Below are positions 42,206 through 54,600 of a DNA stretch of 64,000 nucleotides, piece by piece. The DNA comes from Thozetella sp. PMI_491 (taxonomy: Eukaryota; Ascomycota; Sordariomycetes; Chaetosphaeriales; Chaetosphaeriaceae), in assembly GCA_021432635.1 (NCBI GenBank), contig MU270041.1, forward strand, positions 406,133 through 470,132, given 5' to 3'. The notes beneath the pieces are model-generated. The model did not search any database. It had not been told where the DNA came from and saw only the letters and a program-made list of their open reading frames with translations. Positions within the stretch are counted from its first letter, which is position 1, and each line of letters begins with the position of its first letter. Made by a program: the position numbers and the translations under genes.

Positions 42206-44046
42206 TTAAAAGAGCGTCCCATCGCTGTCGATGAGAATCGGAGGCTCCTTTGTATTTGGCCTGCTAACTTCAGCGATTTCTCGACCTCCCTGTGTACGTG
42301 TTAGCTAATCCAGCAGAGAACAATCCCCATCAGCAGGGTGACATACCTTCCAGCTTCCCGCCTCTAGCAGCTGCGCCAGGCTCAGCTCGCCGCCACCTAG
42401 CTCACTCTTCAGGATTTTATTGACCTCGACGCATAATCGGTCCAAAAAGCCGACAGTGACGCCCCTCCATTCTACGATGACGTCGTCGCTCGGCTCGAAC
42501 ATGGGCGCGACCTCGACCTCCTTGGCGCCGGTCCGCTGGCAGTAGCTGGAGTAGTTGGCCAGCCCCCGCTCCACATCGTCAGGCTTCAGCGTCAGAACGC
42601 CAAGGTCGATGAACAGACCGCCGTTCCTGTACTCGGGCAGGCCAGTAAGGAGCTCCTGCCCGGCGAAATGGATCTTCATTATGCTCTGCATGGGTTGCAT
42701 GAGAGAGTAGGTAAGCCACTGCGTGAGCTTATGGAAAGGAAGGATCCCTTCCCATGCAGACACGCCGTGAGACTGTGCGCCCGTGTTAGGGAATGGCGAA
42801 AATGTCGGGCTGCTTGGCGATTGCGCGGTCTGGGGCATGGCGTTGCAGGGCCAGGCGTCGCCGAGGGACACGCCGTTGATGGCGGCGCGGGAGGGCGGCC
42901 ATATTGGGGCAAGTCCGTTCATGAGGACATTCCAGAGAACAGGGACAGGGACAATCAGCATGCTGGAGGCTTGCGTATGGGGGTGTGAGAGGATGTAGTC
43001 TGCAGCTTCAGGTCAGCGTCTGTCTTCGAGGATCCAGGAGAAATCGGGCCATTTCGTACCGAGCATGTTTCCTGGACGCCCGGCCTCGCCGAAGAACTCC
43101 TTCTTCTCTTCCAGTGCTTGACCTAGCCTGATAAGAAGTTGCGCACGGCCTTCTAGGCCCGCCATCTCGTTGCCCGGCCTTGACTGCAATGCCTGTGCCA
43201 GCTTCTCTACCGTCAGGGTGCTCAAGCCCTCTTTGTCCACCTGGAATTTGTTGTTCTTGTTACCTGAGAACAGGCCGGCCTTGAACATCTCCAGACTGGC
43301 TATCGCGATGCCTTCTGACCTTCGATACATCCGGCCGTTCTCTGCGCTCTTGAACGTCCACTTGGTGCCGGCTCCGGCATCGAGTAGCACGCTGACGAGG
43401 AAGAGATCGATCATGCGCTTGCATTTCTCGGAGTTATCCACATCTTCAGGGAAGGTGGAGAGCAGGTGTGCAATACGATCCCGCCCACCGACCGCGAAGT
43501 GCTGGTGACGGCCATGTGGTGGGATGGTGTGGAATGGGGCATCGTAGTCCCTCTACGTTGTGCTCATGATCAGCGGGATGGAACTGGGCGGAAGGGGGCC
43601 ATTCTGTCACACTCGAAACACACCTTGATGATGTTGGCCACGAAGGTCGCTACATCACTGAACTTGCGCATATCGACATCGAAGTGGTGCAGCTCATTCC
43701 GCAGCGCCTTAGCGGTCACCAGCTGGGCACGCTCCCGAATCGAAGGCAAGCTGCGCAGGTAGCCGGCCGGGTCGAGCTGGGGATCCGGGTTCTTGGGCAT
43801 ATCGATCTTAGGGATGGCGGGCAGGTTATGGTGTGGCGAGAAAGGCGTCAACGGAGTACCAGGCCCAGTGCTGGTGGTCCCCCCCGATGTACGGTTCAGC
43901 ATGGTGCGGTTGCTGTAAATAGTAGGATCCGGTGACTTGAGCGAAGACGCGCCAGACGCCAGCGAACCGTTCGATGGCTGGTGCGAGAGGCCCGTCTTGA
44001 TGCTGCCGGCCTTTGGGGCCTTGTCTTTACGCGAGAAGAGCCCCAT
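42206..44046 (-). CDS. URC4: uracil catabolism protein Urc4 (DUF1688)
   Basis: Exons 44046-43624, 43552-43060, 42999-42347 and 42289-42206 join in phase into 550 residues. Proteins of this family (DUF1688) are needed for the URC route of uracil breakdown in yeasts; the exact reaction is unresolved. After a Ser/Pro-rich start of about 80 residues (MGLFSRKDKAPKAG) the conserved body begins at LRSLPSIRERAQLV, with RDYDAPFHTIPPHGRHQHF, VGGRDRIAHLL, KWTFKSAENGRMYRRSEG and NGGLFIDLGVL as family blocks. The last exon ends PPILIDSDGTLF. The extended N-terminus, compared with yeast Urc4, looks disordered. No other URC gene is in this window, so the pathway is not clustered here. The family match is strong. 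Confidence 0.9.
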
Positions 44047-47000
44047 TGCTGCGACCTGGAGCTGACTCTCACCTTTGGGGGAAGTTTACTAGGTCAATTG
44101 ATGCTTCCGGAGTCCTGGATGTGTTGTCCAGGCAGCCCAGAGCGAGACCAGAGAGAGCTCTGGGAAGCAGGGCCTGGGTGGTAGTTAAAGGAGGGGTTGC
44201 GAGTGCTAGTGGGCGGTGGGGCCAGCAAAAAGCTCTGCAGGTCCCAGGGTGTGGCCGGTTGGACGTGGCGGCGGTTGGAGGTGCGCCTGTAATCTCGGGA
44301 GAAGGCCACTGTTTAGGAAACACGCGGTGGTGCGTTGGGAGGAAAAGATTGGGCGCCCAAAGGTGTGAGACACAGGTGAGAGGCGACGGACGTCAGGACT
44401 TAGTGCAGCGCAGGGTGCACGAAAAGCCGCCAAAGGAGCGCAGGCGACTGGCTAGGAGAAGACGAGAGAGAGAAAGAGAGAGAAGGGACCGGCCGAGTCC
44501 GGGCCGCGTCTCTGGGATTAAAGTTGCACTGAGCTGGGTTGGACGAACGATCAGCAGCTAACACCAGGGGCCCGCTCGACGAGTTGGTTGGGGAGGAATC
44601 TGCGGGGCGAAGAGTCGAGGCACTAGGATTCACGACTCGTTCATGGGGTTCCCGGCCCTTAATAAGAGTCGCGTTATTGTAGGGACGGAAGGCGCCCCCC
44701 AGGCCCCGGCCTTTTGGCCAGGAAGGTGGACCAGGCCTAAAAAAATATTCCCAGGGTGGCGCCTCCGCTAGCCGGGTCGCATCAGCTCACCGGGTCCCCT
44801 CAAAAACGAAAAGGATGCACGAGTGTTGGCCGGACGGAGCAGCAGCCGGCGACAGGGTGCGATCGACTTGACGATCCGATGCGACTCGAAGGGTGTCGAA
44901 AATGCGTATGGAGAGCAGAGAGCACGCCCACGGCGTCGGGGAGCGAGACAGTCAGCCGGAAAAAGAGGGAACGAAGGGAAACTATGTGGTGCGTGCGTGC
45001 GTGCGTCTTATCGATATACTACGGACTATGGCGTCGCGCCGTGGGCAGGCAAGGCAGGTCTTGAAGCTCTGAGGCCTCTGACGTAGGCCGGGTCTCCTCT
45101 CTCGCTTCTCGGAACGCTACCGGTACGCTGGCGCTCCAATCGCCATGACCTCCTACTGCCCGAGCCTCAAGCAAAGATCTGGGGTGGCAGTCGTCACAAA
45201 GACAAGCAATTTCGAGCAAAGATCGGCCGTGGCGAAGCCCAACGGTCGTTGTTTGTCTGGCAATCCGTGTCTCGGCGGTACAGCCAAGAAACTGACCTGT
45301 CGGCTCCCAGGGGGTCTCGACCTCCGCGATTATAGCCGTCCCTGGGTGATCCGACAAAGAGCCGCGACCAACGCTGCGCCTGAGCATCAAGCGGCCTCTC
45401 CTGAGCAGCCCAGTGGGCCAATGTCCACCAGGGGCGCCGGTCGACGTCTCAAACCCCCAAGACAGTGGAGGGCGAGCTGGGGAGAAAAGCAAAGGCGATG
45501 CGTCCCGAACAGTTGCAAACCCGTCGCGTGGGTGACCGATCATCGAACAGAATGTGACGCGTCGCAATCGGAATGAAGCTCTCTCCAGGTTTCTTAACTG
45601 CGACTGTTATTGCTTGAGGCTCCCTCGCGGCCAATACAACGGGTCGAAAGAGCAACGCGGCCGATCGAAGGAAGCGAACAACCAGCTTGGTTCCAGACTT
45701 TGGGGCCGCCTGGACGCCATCCCCGTCGCTCCTACAGTAAATGCACCATAGTATTATGTATTTACGTATCTGCCCTGTCCACCGGTCCCGCCCTCGCCTT
45801 CGCCCTCCAATTACGATAGCTACCCGTCCCGTCCCAGCCCATGATCCGCCCGAAATCCCTGGTCTCGATGGAGTCGTTGACCTGGTGCTCCTGGCGCTTC
45901 ACTGGCTCGGATTTCTTCGACAGGCGAACACCCCCCCCTGCCAGGGATGAGCAGAGCACCCGCAGGACTCCGCCGGCCAAGGCCACCGATTCCGTGGTTC
46001 TGGGCAAATTAGGCCCGCCTCGCCAGGGCGGGAAGACTTCCAGTTGGACAGACCGACTCTCTGGCGCCGGACCAGGGGGTGGCTCTCACGACAGGGGTCT
46101 GTATGCAGGTACGGACGACGACTTATCACTATCGAAAATTTAACGGCAACATTGTTTCTCACACCATTACCGCGGGCCACCACCAACATACCCTACACCC
46201 TACGTGTGCCCTGGGCCGCCACCACTTCCTTCTCCAAAGAGAGGAGGCATTCGGCAAGGGTACCCAAGGAAAAGATTCCGCGGTGTTGCGGCGAGGCAGA
46301 TAGGCGGGGAAGGGTCTTTTTTTCCCTTTACGGGAGCTTCCTCCTTGGGCTCTTGGCCGCAAGGTTGCACCCTTCCTTCTGTAACGGTCCACCTCTCACT
46401 AGTCTAGCAGCCCGGGTGCTCCCACAACCCGCCATTCTTCACCTTTGCCTCCACTCTCTCCTCCCCCTGGCTGAGTCCCTGGCTCCCTGCCTGTCCCACA
46501 GTGTTGGCGGTAGCCTGCAGCAGGCTGCGGCTCTCGCCATGTTTTGGTGGTGGTGCAGAACCCCCTGAGGCACCCGAGCAAGCCGAGTTTGGGGAGCGAA
46601 GCACATGCTCGCCAAGTTCCCCGCTCAACACACGCTCCTATGCAAGCAGCTAGACGCGCCCCGCCCGGCCCCGCTTCCCCTGCCCGTAGCTCTGCGCATT
46701 GATGCTTCCGCCTCTGTTGTGGAGGGCCGGTTGGTGTGTTGCGACGGTCCGGTACGTCCTCAGGCCCGTGGTTGAGCATTATCGCCTGGAGGCATTCGCG
46801 TGGCCACCCGGACCATCGTTGCGGCTCTGGATGGCGTGCTTGACGGTGCAGAACAACCGGCGAGGGCACGACTGGGTGGACCACACAGGGACCGCACAGG
46901 GACAGCACAGGGATCCCCACCTGCCCAGCCCGTCCTCACCCTGGACTCACAACCATGAAGCGACGAAAAGAGATAGCATATCCGATGCTCTCTGGCTTAA

Positions 47001-48515
47001 TAGATTCTGCGGAGGACTGTTGGAAAACAGATATCATTGCGACGCACTGGCTGCAACCATCAATAGCACTCCGGCTTAGGGTGCAGAGCTAGCGCGGGGT
47101 ACGGTGACCCGTCAATATTAGGATTGAGAGTCCGTCGTTTGTCTACTACGGCCGACACTAACCAGTTTTTCCCTCCTCCACAACAAACAAGGAAAAGAAG
47201 GAAGCGCACGGAAGCTCACCTAGGTAGCTGGTCCCGCTGGTGCGATTTTTGCCAGCTTTGACACCCGACGATGTCTTTTAGCTCCCGAATGTCTACAAGT
47301 GGCGTCGCACGATTCGGTGACGGATCGTTCCCCGGGACATATGGTGCAGTTAGCTCTGCCTCCAGCCTCAAAGAGCCAACTATAGTATCACTAACATAAG
47401 TCCAAGGCCTAGACCCTTATTCTCGAGACGATAGCCCACCAGGCAGTGAAAAAGGCAAATGCCTCAGACCCCGCGCGACACGACGCCAGAAAGCTCGACT
47501 CTAGGCAAGCCGAGGATCGCGTTCTCCCCTCGTGCGGAGTAGCAGCGAGAGCCGGGTTGGGCTGCTGGGCTGCATGGTTCAGAGCAAGCGCAATGCATGA
47601 TCTGTATGTGACATTGCCCAGCTTCTACGTTATCTATATTCTTCATCTTCTCTCTCATCGCGGACACCTTTAAGCTTGACCTTCGCAATAGATTGGTGAA
47701 CTAACCTCACGCCGCTTTCGTCACCGATCGATGACTCGCTAACAGCTCCCCGAGTCGTGCCTGCGCCGGGGCCGGCGACAGAGTTAGCACCGACGATAAT
47801 GAACCCCCGGGGATTTTTGGCACCAAATTCGCTAGACAAGGGTAGCACGCCGCAACTCAAAGGCCTCTCTGCTTGGGCCGGTTCCCCTCGTTCCCTTGCT
47901 GGCGGGGCTATTGTTGCCCTGCTTGCCCCCCTTTTCCCAGCGCTAGGCTCCTTTAGCAAATAGTTGCTCTCTCGCAGTGACCATGTCCCCAATAGCGGCC
48001 TTGCTGGGGCTCGGGGCCGAGCCATGAAGAACAGTTAGGGCTCGTGGCCCCTAGCTAGGCGTGGGGAGCCCTGCCAATGCCAAGCTAGTAGTAGCTAGGC
48101 GTCCTGCCATGTTGCAGCCCAGGGTGTGGTTTTGGGGACCATAGGTAGCTAGCCAACTCTGGCAAATCTTCACAGCGTGCTCTCAAAGAGGAAGTTCAGG
48201 GGGACAAAGTTGTCCGGTACCTGGCCAGTGTGGATTTGAACCAGAGTTGCGTGGCAGGCCCAGGGCGATATAGCCAGGGAGTGTAGGAACAGATGTATAT
48301 ATGTCTATATATATCTAGCCATCACAATGTCCTCGCTTAGCAAAGTCGCCGAACTAGCACGTGGTATTCGCCTGGTTGGCCAGCTTTGCATCCCTGCTAC
48401 GTATATACAACGCAGTAGACTGGTGAAAGGCAGCAGCCTCTCCTCGGTCTTCGTAAAAAGGATAATTAAAGCATCTATTGGCCTGTAAAGCAGGCATGGG
48501 GAAGGTTGAAGGCCT
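44047..48515. other. 4.5 kb region without a supported gene
   Basis: The space between URC4 and the HET-domain gene is the longest gene-free stretch here. It contains a purine-rich GA tract (about 44452-44488), a GTGC/GCGT short repeat (44990-45009) and a TATATA-rich patch (about 48293-48318). Many overlapping frames of 60-170 codons occur on both strands, but all are rich in Arg, Pro and Ser, lack domain features, and have no mutual continuity across introns. They are best read as chance frames in GC-rich DNA. A non-coding transcript or long 5' leader for URC4 is possible but unsupported. Confidence 0.45.
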
Positions 48516-50885
48516 TCACTCTAGTAAAAGTTCTACCAGATCCTCCTTCCGGACGGTGCCGCCTTTCCTTCCGACGGCTTGGTCCCAGTACATCGCCCCG
48601 TGTACGTATGCTTCGCCGACAAGTGTGTAGGTCTCCTGCCTCTGTCGCGGAGTGGAGCGTCGTAGCACGAGAGGCACCGCCGCACCGGCTAGGATCCAGA
48701 CCTCATCTCCCTCGCGCAGCGACCGCGGTCCCGTCCCCAGCAGCGGGCCACCATCCTCGGTCCCCGTCCGGGCGCAGCGGAACACGCGTCGCATCTTGCC
48801 GCTCGCGATGTCGAACTCGTGCTGAAGCTGTGACAGTCCCATCGGGTGGTACTCTCCCTTGAGCGTGCCCTCCACTACGTTGGTGATCCTCTGCCGGTAC
48901 GCCTCCGGTCCGTAGGGTGACCCCGGCGGCTCGGCGGCGAATAGGGACGGCCATGCCGTCCGTCCGGCCTTGGTCGTGCGCGGGTTGATCGGTGACTGGT
49001 GCGGCATGAAGTCCCCGTTGGTCCACGGCGCGAGCGTGTGCCGCATCTGTAGGTTGACTGCGTAGTCGAGGGCTAGGGTGCCTACCCAGGCCGGCGCGGG
49101 ATGCTCCCGGCTGTATGTGTCGGTGATGAGGGTGCGCCAGAACACCTCAAACCGGGACTGTGGCCGGATGTGGGAATCGGAAACTCCAGCACGTGGTATC
49201 ATCAGCTGGTAGTCATCCAGCGCGGTGGCCAAGCGGATCACATTCGCCCAATACCGCGCGCTGTCGCCGGCCTCGTCTGGCATAAGCGCGGCCTCCTGGA
49301 CGGCCCCGACACGGAAACCTTGCACACGAAGCTGTCCGCTGCGCATGGCTTCAACACACGGTTCCCATCTCAAGTCGCCACATGCGTTCCAGTCGACTTT
49401 GCCCCTGATGGACAATCGGTACGGTTCTAGGGCGGCGCTGTAGTCGGGTACCCAAGAAGGGAGCCTTTTGATCTTCGTCTTTGACGCGTCTTGGACGTCA
49501 GAGAGCGCCCTCAGGTCACCGTGCTTCAGTATGAATCGCTTTGTGACGTCTGTATATATATCCTGTACCGGCAGCTCGTAGTCAGGCTGTATTGGCTCCG
49601 CGAACTCGCGAGCGGCCTCTCCGTCCGTCCCACGTACCGCGCTGCAGGTTCCATCCGTCAGGCCGAGGAACGCGTACACCTTGTCTCGCGGGTCCGTCGC
49701 TCTTGTCTCACGATGCAACTTCATCAGAACCTCCAGGTTGCCCTTCCCTTTCTTCATCGTCCACTGGCGCGTCCTAAACAAGTTGATCGTCCCCAGCCCA
49801 AGAGTCGACCCCGATCGGAGAAAGTCTCCATACCCGTCTGGAGGTATCCGCATGGAATCCAGATGGGAGATCTTGTCCGTAGACAGATGATGATACCACC
49901 GCTTGCGCTGGATGAAGGCTAATACTTTGTTCAGCTCCTGCCAAAGGACGGCGCGGTCCCCACAGATGAGAATCGCATCTCGCGCGAGCGCCAGCTCCTG
50001 CACGACCCATGCGCGGCAGAACCAAGGCCGGCTAAGCAGCCCAAGGAAGGCCAACCAGTGGCGATCCGTTAAGCCCCCGGCGCTCGCCTGCCACTCGGGC
50101 TTAAAGAAGTCGGTGTAGCGCGTCGCTTCCCGGACCTCACGGGGGATCTTCGCCACTGCCTCGATGAGCGTCATCGCATCGGCCGTGAACTGGTCCTCCA
50201 TGCCTAGCCAGCCCAGAACGCCCCGCGCTTTGCGGAATATGTTCGCCATCATGGCGACCTGAGCATTGCGCTCGGCAATGTTGGCTTGGTCGACGCACAC
50301 AGCGTCGATCCAGAGGTACCGAGGGCCTTCGCTGCCATTGAGGTTGATCCCCGCCGCCTCGGTAGGTCCAGGACTGCCGAAGAACTTGTCACCCATGCGA
50401 AGAAGGGTACGAAGCGCATCGTGCAAGTTCGCCGTGACCAGGAGAGTGCGCCCATCGCAGGAGATGGGGAAGTAGCGCGAATCGGATGTAGCTTCCTTCT
50501 CCGGGCCGAGAGGGCGCCCATCCTCCACGAGCATATTAGGGGGCGCGTCCCTGTATATCCTGCGAAGAACATTGAGCCGCTGGAAGCTGCTCGTCTCGGA
50601 CAGCTCCGAGAACGGGGTGAGCGGATAAACCCAGGTGTACGAGAGAGCATGGTAGGGAGGGACGCTGTCTTGGTCAAACGCTTTCAGGGAGCAGCGGATT
50701 TCATCGCTGGGGCTGGACGGATGGACCTGAAGCAGTCGTATGGCCTTGGGCGAGGGCAATGGCTCATATCGATACGACGGTTGCGATATAAGACGGCTCC
50801 TGAGGAGATCTCGCGCGTAGTGGGCCGGGCGGATCCTCATGTAGCAAGGTGACGGACTGACCTTGGCGGTCAGATCATAATACAA
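48516..50885 (-). CDS. HET-domain (heterokaryon incompatibility) protein
   Basis: An intronless frame of 789 residues; Met16 (MRIRPAHYARD) is an alternative start. The HET domain covers about 60-280 and shows its standard blocks: YHALSYTWVYP, the middle segment YLWIDAVCVDQANIAERNAQV, and SRPWFCRAWVVQELALARDAILICG. TDPRDKVYAFLGL and DYELPVQDIYTDVTKRFI downstream are typical of the extended HET family. The C-terminal 300 residues carry no second recognisable domain, though LREGDEVWILAGAAVPLVLR near the end is a common tail in such proteins. HET proteins trigger cell death or growth arrest in nonself fusion; many have unknown roles. It is far from the STAND receptor (about 28 kb) and has no obvious partner beside it. 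Confidence 0.92.
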   Translation of the reverse strand: MYYDLTAKVSPSPCYMRIRPAHYARDLLRSRLISQPSYRYEPLPSPKAIRLLQVHPSSPSDEIRCSLKAFDQDSVPPYHALSYTWVYPLTPFSELSETSSFQRLNVLRRIYRDAPPNMLVEDGRPLGPEKEATSDSRYFPISCDGRTLLVTANLHDALRTLLRMGDKFFGSPGPTEAAGINLNGSEGPRYLWIDAVCVDQANIAERNAQVAMMANIFRKARGVLGWLGMEDQFTADAMTLIEAVAKIPREVREATRYTDFFKPEWQASAGGLTDRHWLAFLGLLSRPWFCRAWVVQELALARDAILICGDRAVLWQELNKVLAFIQRKRWYHHLSTDKISHLDSMRIPPDGYGDFLRSGSTLGLGTINLFRTRQWTMKKGKGNLEVLMKLHRETRATDPRDKVYAFLGLTDGTCSAVRGTDGEAAREFAEPIQPDYELPVQDIYTDVTKRFILKHGDLRALSDVQDASKTKIKRLPSWVPDYSAALEPYRLSIRGKVDWNACGDLRWEPCVEAMRSGQLRVQGFRVGAVQEAALMPDEAGDSARYWANVIRLATALDDYQLMIPRAGVSDSHIRPQSRFEVFWRTLITDTYSREHPAPAWVGTLALDYAVNLQMRHTLAPWTNGDFMPHQSPINPRTTKAGRTAWPSLFAAEPPGSPYGPEAYRQRITNVVEGTLKGEYHPMGLSQLQHEFDIASGKMRRVFRCARTGTEDGGPLLGTGPRSLREGDEVWILAGAAVPLVLRRSTPRQRQETYTLVGEAYVHGAMYWDQAVGRKGGTVRKEDLVELLLE

Positions 50886-51676
50886 TCATCTGGGGTGAGG
50901 AATGGGACGAAGAAGGCCGAGATAGATTAAAGGTGGGAGGGGAGAGATGCGATCAACCCGGCTCTCTCCTAGTCGCGATAGCCTGATGAGCGATGTAAAA
51001 GAGTGAAGGAAGGCCTTGCCAAACAAAACCCGTATGGAGAGACCCACCCTGGCACTGCCCCCGTCCCATGCATCGACCATGCGGGGGAATATTCTCTACA
51101 CCCATGCACGACGGCTTGATTGGAGACAGCCCTGGCCCTGCCACCGTTAGGTTCGTCCAAATACATCGCGCAAGGCTGTCGTCCCAAGATATCCAAGGAG
51201 AGGCTCGGAACAGGGCATTGCCAGGTAGTCATGAAGAGCTGGATTGTATTTTGGATTTTTGGGTAACTCCCGATCTAATGCGCATAATGCGAAGCCAAGC
51301 AGCAAAGCGTCCCTAACCCCCGGCAAGCTGTTGCCATGTTGCGACAAGCCAGCCAGTTCGTAGATGCGTTAGGAAGGTCGTGTGTGAGTACAGGTAGTGT
51401 ACATATCATGCAAGCAAAGCGGGGGGTATCTGGTCGAGCACCACCGAGTCGTACGCCGGTGAGATCCCCTGCCAGATAGAACCCGGAAATCATCGCAAAT
51501 TGCGAAGCAAAACAACTCTAGCATAAAAACGCCACGTCCGTTCCCCGTTCCTGTGGCTCGTCTCCCGTCCGTCCCCCAACAGGATATGCTTCCCCTGCCA
51601 TGCTCCCTTCTCCTATGCAGCCTCTCTCAGCCCTCATACCATTACCGCACCTCCCTCTTTTACCTTTTCCTGTCTT
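50886..51676. other. intergenic, HET gene promoter region
   Basis: About 790 bases between two minus-strand genes. The part near 51540-51676 is pyrimidine-rich and is the 3' flank of the demethylase. No further gene is seen. Confidence 0.5.
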
Positions 51677-54600
51677 TCACTCATCGTCGAGCAACAGATC
51701 CATCCCATTTCGCTCAGTTTCGAGGCTATCCGCAGTCGGATTCTTCCCCGCGGCGCCTGCTGCGTCCTCATCCTCGTCTTGGTTGATCATGTCAAACATC
51801 GTATCGTCGCCTTCGCCTTCCTGGTCGACGCCGATTCCGATAGGATCATTCTTGCTAGGAGCCGTGACAGCAGCTGTGGTGCGACCGACGAACTGCTGAT
51901 CGGGGTTGCGGTAGTTAGGGGTCAGCTGCCAAACATTCGGCCCGTACAGGATCTCGGCTCGCCGGCGACCGAATATGGTCTCCCTGTCTAGACTGGCGTC
52001 CGCCTTCTGCGGGTCTCCGTAGCCCAATTCGGCAGCATGGAGAGCATCCACGAGTAACTCGGGCTCGACGGCGCTTCGGATGCGCTCCTCGACGCTCCGG
52101 CTCGGGTCGTCGTTAGGGTTTCCGCGGACTAGATCTGCTACGACCTGCATGTTCCACTTGGATGAAAACATATCCGCCTGGATGTCAAGGCCCGCAGATC
52201 CAGGGTTGATGACGGCGCGCGACGACGAGGCAGAGTCAGGCCCATGGCCGGTGTGGGCATGAGAGCTGCTTGTAATTGAGAGTCCCGGGGTCGGTGGCTG
52301 GTCAGACGACTGCCGAGACGTGAACGGCGGCTGGCCAGGGGCCGAGGGACCGTACGGATGCGAGCAGGGAGCGCTGGCCTCGGACTGAGCCGCTGCGACA
52401 CGGGCCGCTAGCTCGGCATTCTGGGCTTTCCGCTGTAGGGCGTACGCCTGCGACCGCTGAGGCTCGGGGAGCTCTTCGGGGTTGTCTACCCCGTGCTGGG
52501 CGAGCAGCTTCTGCAGCTTGGTCGGCCGCTGCTTCCGGGTGCTCTTCGAGGAATCCAGAACCGGGGGAGGTTCAGGGGCGACCGGGTTCCACTTGTGGAG
52601 CTCCTGGCGGAAGAAGTTTGTCTCGAAGGCTAGGAGAATCTCAGCGCCTTCGATCTTGCGGAGGTAGAACCGCTGCGTCTCGGCCTCCGAGGCAGTCGAC
52701 AGGACAGGGTTACAGTAGCTTGCTACAAAATTGCGGAACTCCATGGCATTGTCGATGATCTTGGAGAGCACTTCCTCTTCATCTGGCTGGAAGGGCAGGT
52801 CGCGAATCTCCTCATGCCACAGCTGAAGCTCTTCCAGCTTAGGGCGAGCTGCATCTCGAGGGATCTTGACCCGCCAGTCGCAGATGGGACAAGTGTACTT
52901 GTCCTCCTCCTTGTACTTGCCCCGAGCAACCTTGAGGCACTTGGAATGGTACCACTCGTGGCAGAGTTCGCACTCGATCATCAGGCCCGCCTCGGTTCGA
53001 CGGCACAGGCAAAATACATCTCGGAAGCGGGGATCCTCGAATTGATTCGGCTTGGAAGTGTCGCCCTCGGTGCTCGGCTCGCGCGAGGCAGGTTCTCCGG
53101 GGAGCCGCGGCCGGTCACGTGTGATATCGAAACAGTCCAGGTTGTGGTCCAGGACATAGTCCATATGGCTCTTGAGGATATGGAGCGGCGCGTTCGTCTT
53201 GCCGAACAGCTTCTTGCCCTTGCGCATCCAATCCTCGTGGCGCCTCTGCTGCTTTTCGAGGTCCACCGTGCCGCCCGGCTTTGCTTGAACTTCTTCGAGC
53301 TTCTTCATAAGGTCAACCACCTCGCTGTATCTCGGCCGCTTGGTGTAGTCAGCCTCCTGGGACCGCTGCATGAGATCCATGACCTGGCGATGGGCTTCGA
53401 GATATTTGTGTAGTATCTGCTTCACGGAGGATAGGGTATTCGGCGAGACAGGCAGGGCATGCGCGCCTGCCTGGTCCGAGAGGGCCTGCAGCTGGCTGTA
53501 GTTGATGTTGTCGGCATTGATGAGTTCCTGTGCCTTCTTCTCCCATTGGTGCCCGGCCGATAGCTGCTCGTTATAGAACGAGAAATGGTCGTTGTAGGCG
53601 GGGATGTTCAGCCGCTTGCCGTCCTCGATCAAATCGCGAACATCTCCAAGCGTCATGAAGATACCACGGTTCTCCTTAGCCTTCTCATTCCACTTGAGCT
53701 GCTCTAGGAAGCGCGCGAGGTTCTCCACCTCCGGGATGTCAACATTAAATGTCTGCCCTTCTTCCAGTAGCTCTTCAACTGTTTCGATTGTCTGGGCCGC
53801 TCGAAGGTCGAGGGCGCGCTTGGCGTTTTCCTGGAACGCTTTGATGGCCTCTGCTCGCTCCTGAAGCTGTACGACCTCCGGGCACTCGAAACCGATCTGC
53901 TCGGCCTCGTCGAGCAACCGGTAGACGTTCGAGACGTTGCGCATCTCGCGGTCCTTCTGATCCTGAGACCCGATAGACTTCCGCGCGCTACCGTGCCCGG
54001 TCTTGTCCTTCCGTCGGTTCTGCTGTTTCCGGATCGTATAATTCATGGCCTCCTCAACCCAGCGGTTACACCGCTCGACAAAGTCTCGAAGAATAGGCAA
54101 CGAGGCGAGGTCGTACGGTATCTTCTCGCCCTCGGCCAGCAGAGCGCGGAGGGTCTTCAGAGAAGGAATGGCTTCCTCTTCAAGGGTCTTCTCGTACTTA
54201 TCCTCCCAGGCCTCGGGGAGGTGCGCCTTGTCCTCCACCTTCTTGGAGGTGCTCGAGATAACGTCATCCGCTTTCCGATAATATAAGATATGTTCTTTGC
54301 CGTAGAACCGGGTCTGCTCCGGCAGATCGCAGCAGGCATGGGAGCCGGCATGCAGGAGGCACAATACCTTGCCCGACTTGAGGCACTTGAAGCGAGACAG
54401 GTAGGTATACACCTTGCAGTAAGAGCAGCCGTACTCGTCTTCAGGGACGTCCGAGTCATCGACCTGGAACGACAAGGGGCATTCTTCGTCTCCACCCCCG
54501 TTGAAGATGCACCGGTGCTTTGTCTCCAGGTGTTTCGACATGAACTCTTCGCGCTGGGCTATCTCGCGACGTTGGATTCTTTCGAGAGCTGGCGCGAGCC

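Noticed and set aside
46399-46920. Minus-strand frame of 173 residues in the gene-poor region
   Set aside because: Composition is what GC-rich DNA gives by chance and several equally long frames overlap it on both strands.
48225-48265. tRNA-like TPsiC arm on the minus strand (GGTTCAAATCC)
   Set aside because: The T stem has a mismatch, and the sequence upstream is too short to form D and anticodon arms with a matching acceptor stem.
48703-49026. Overlapping frames within the HET gene
   Set aside because: They are shadows of the real reading frame, which carries the HET motifs.
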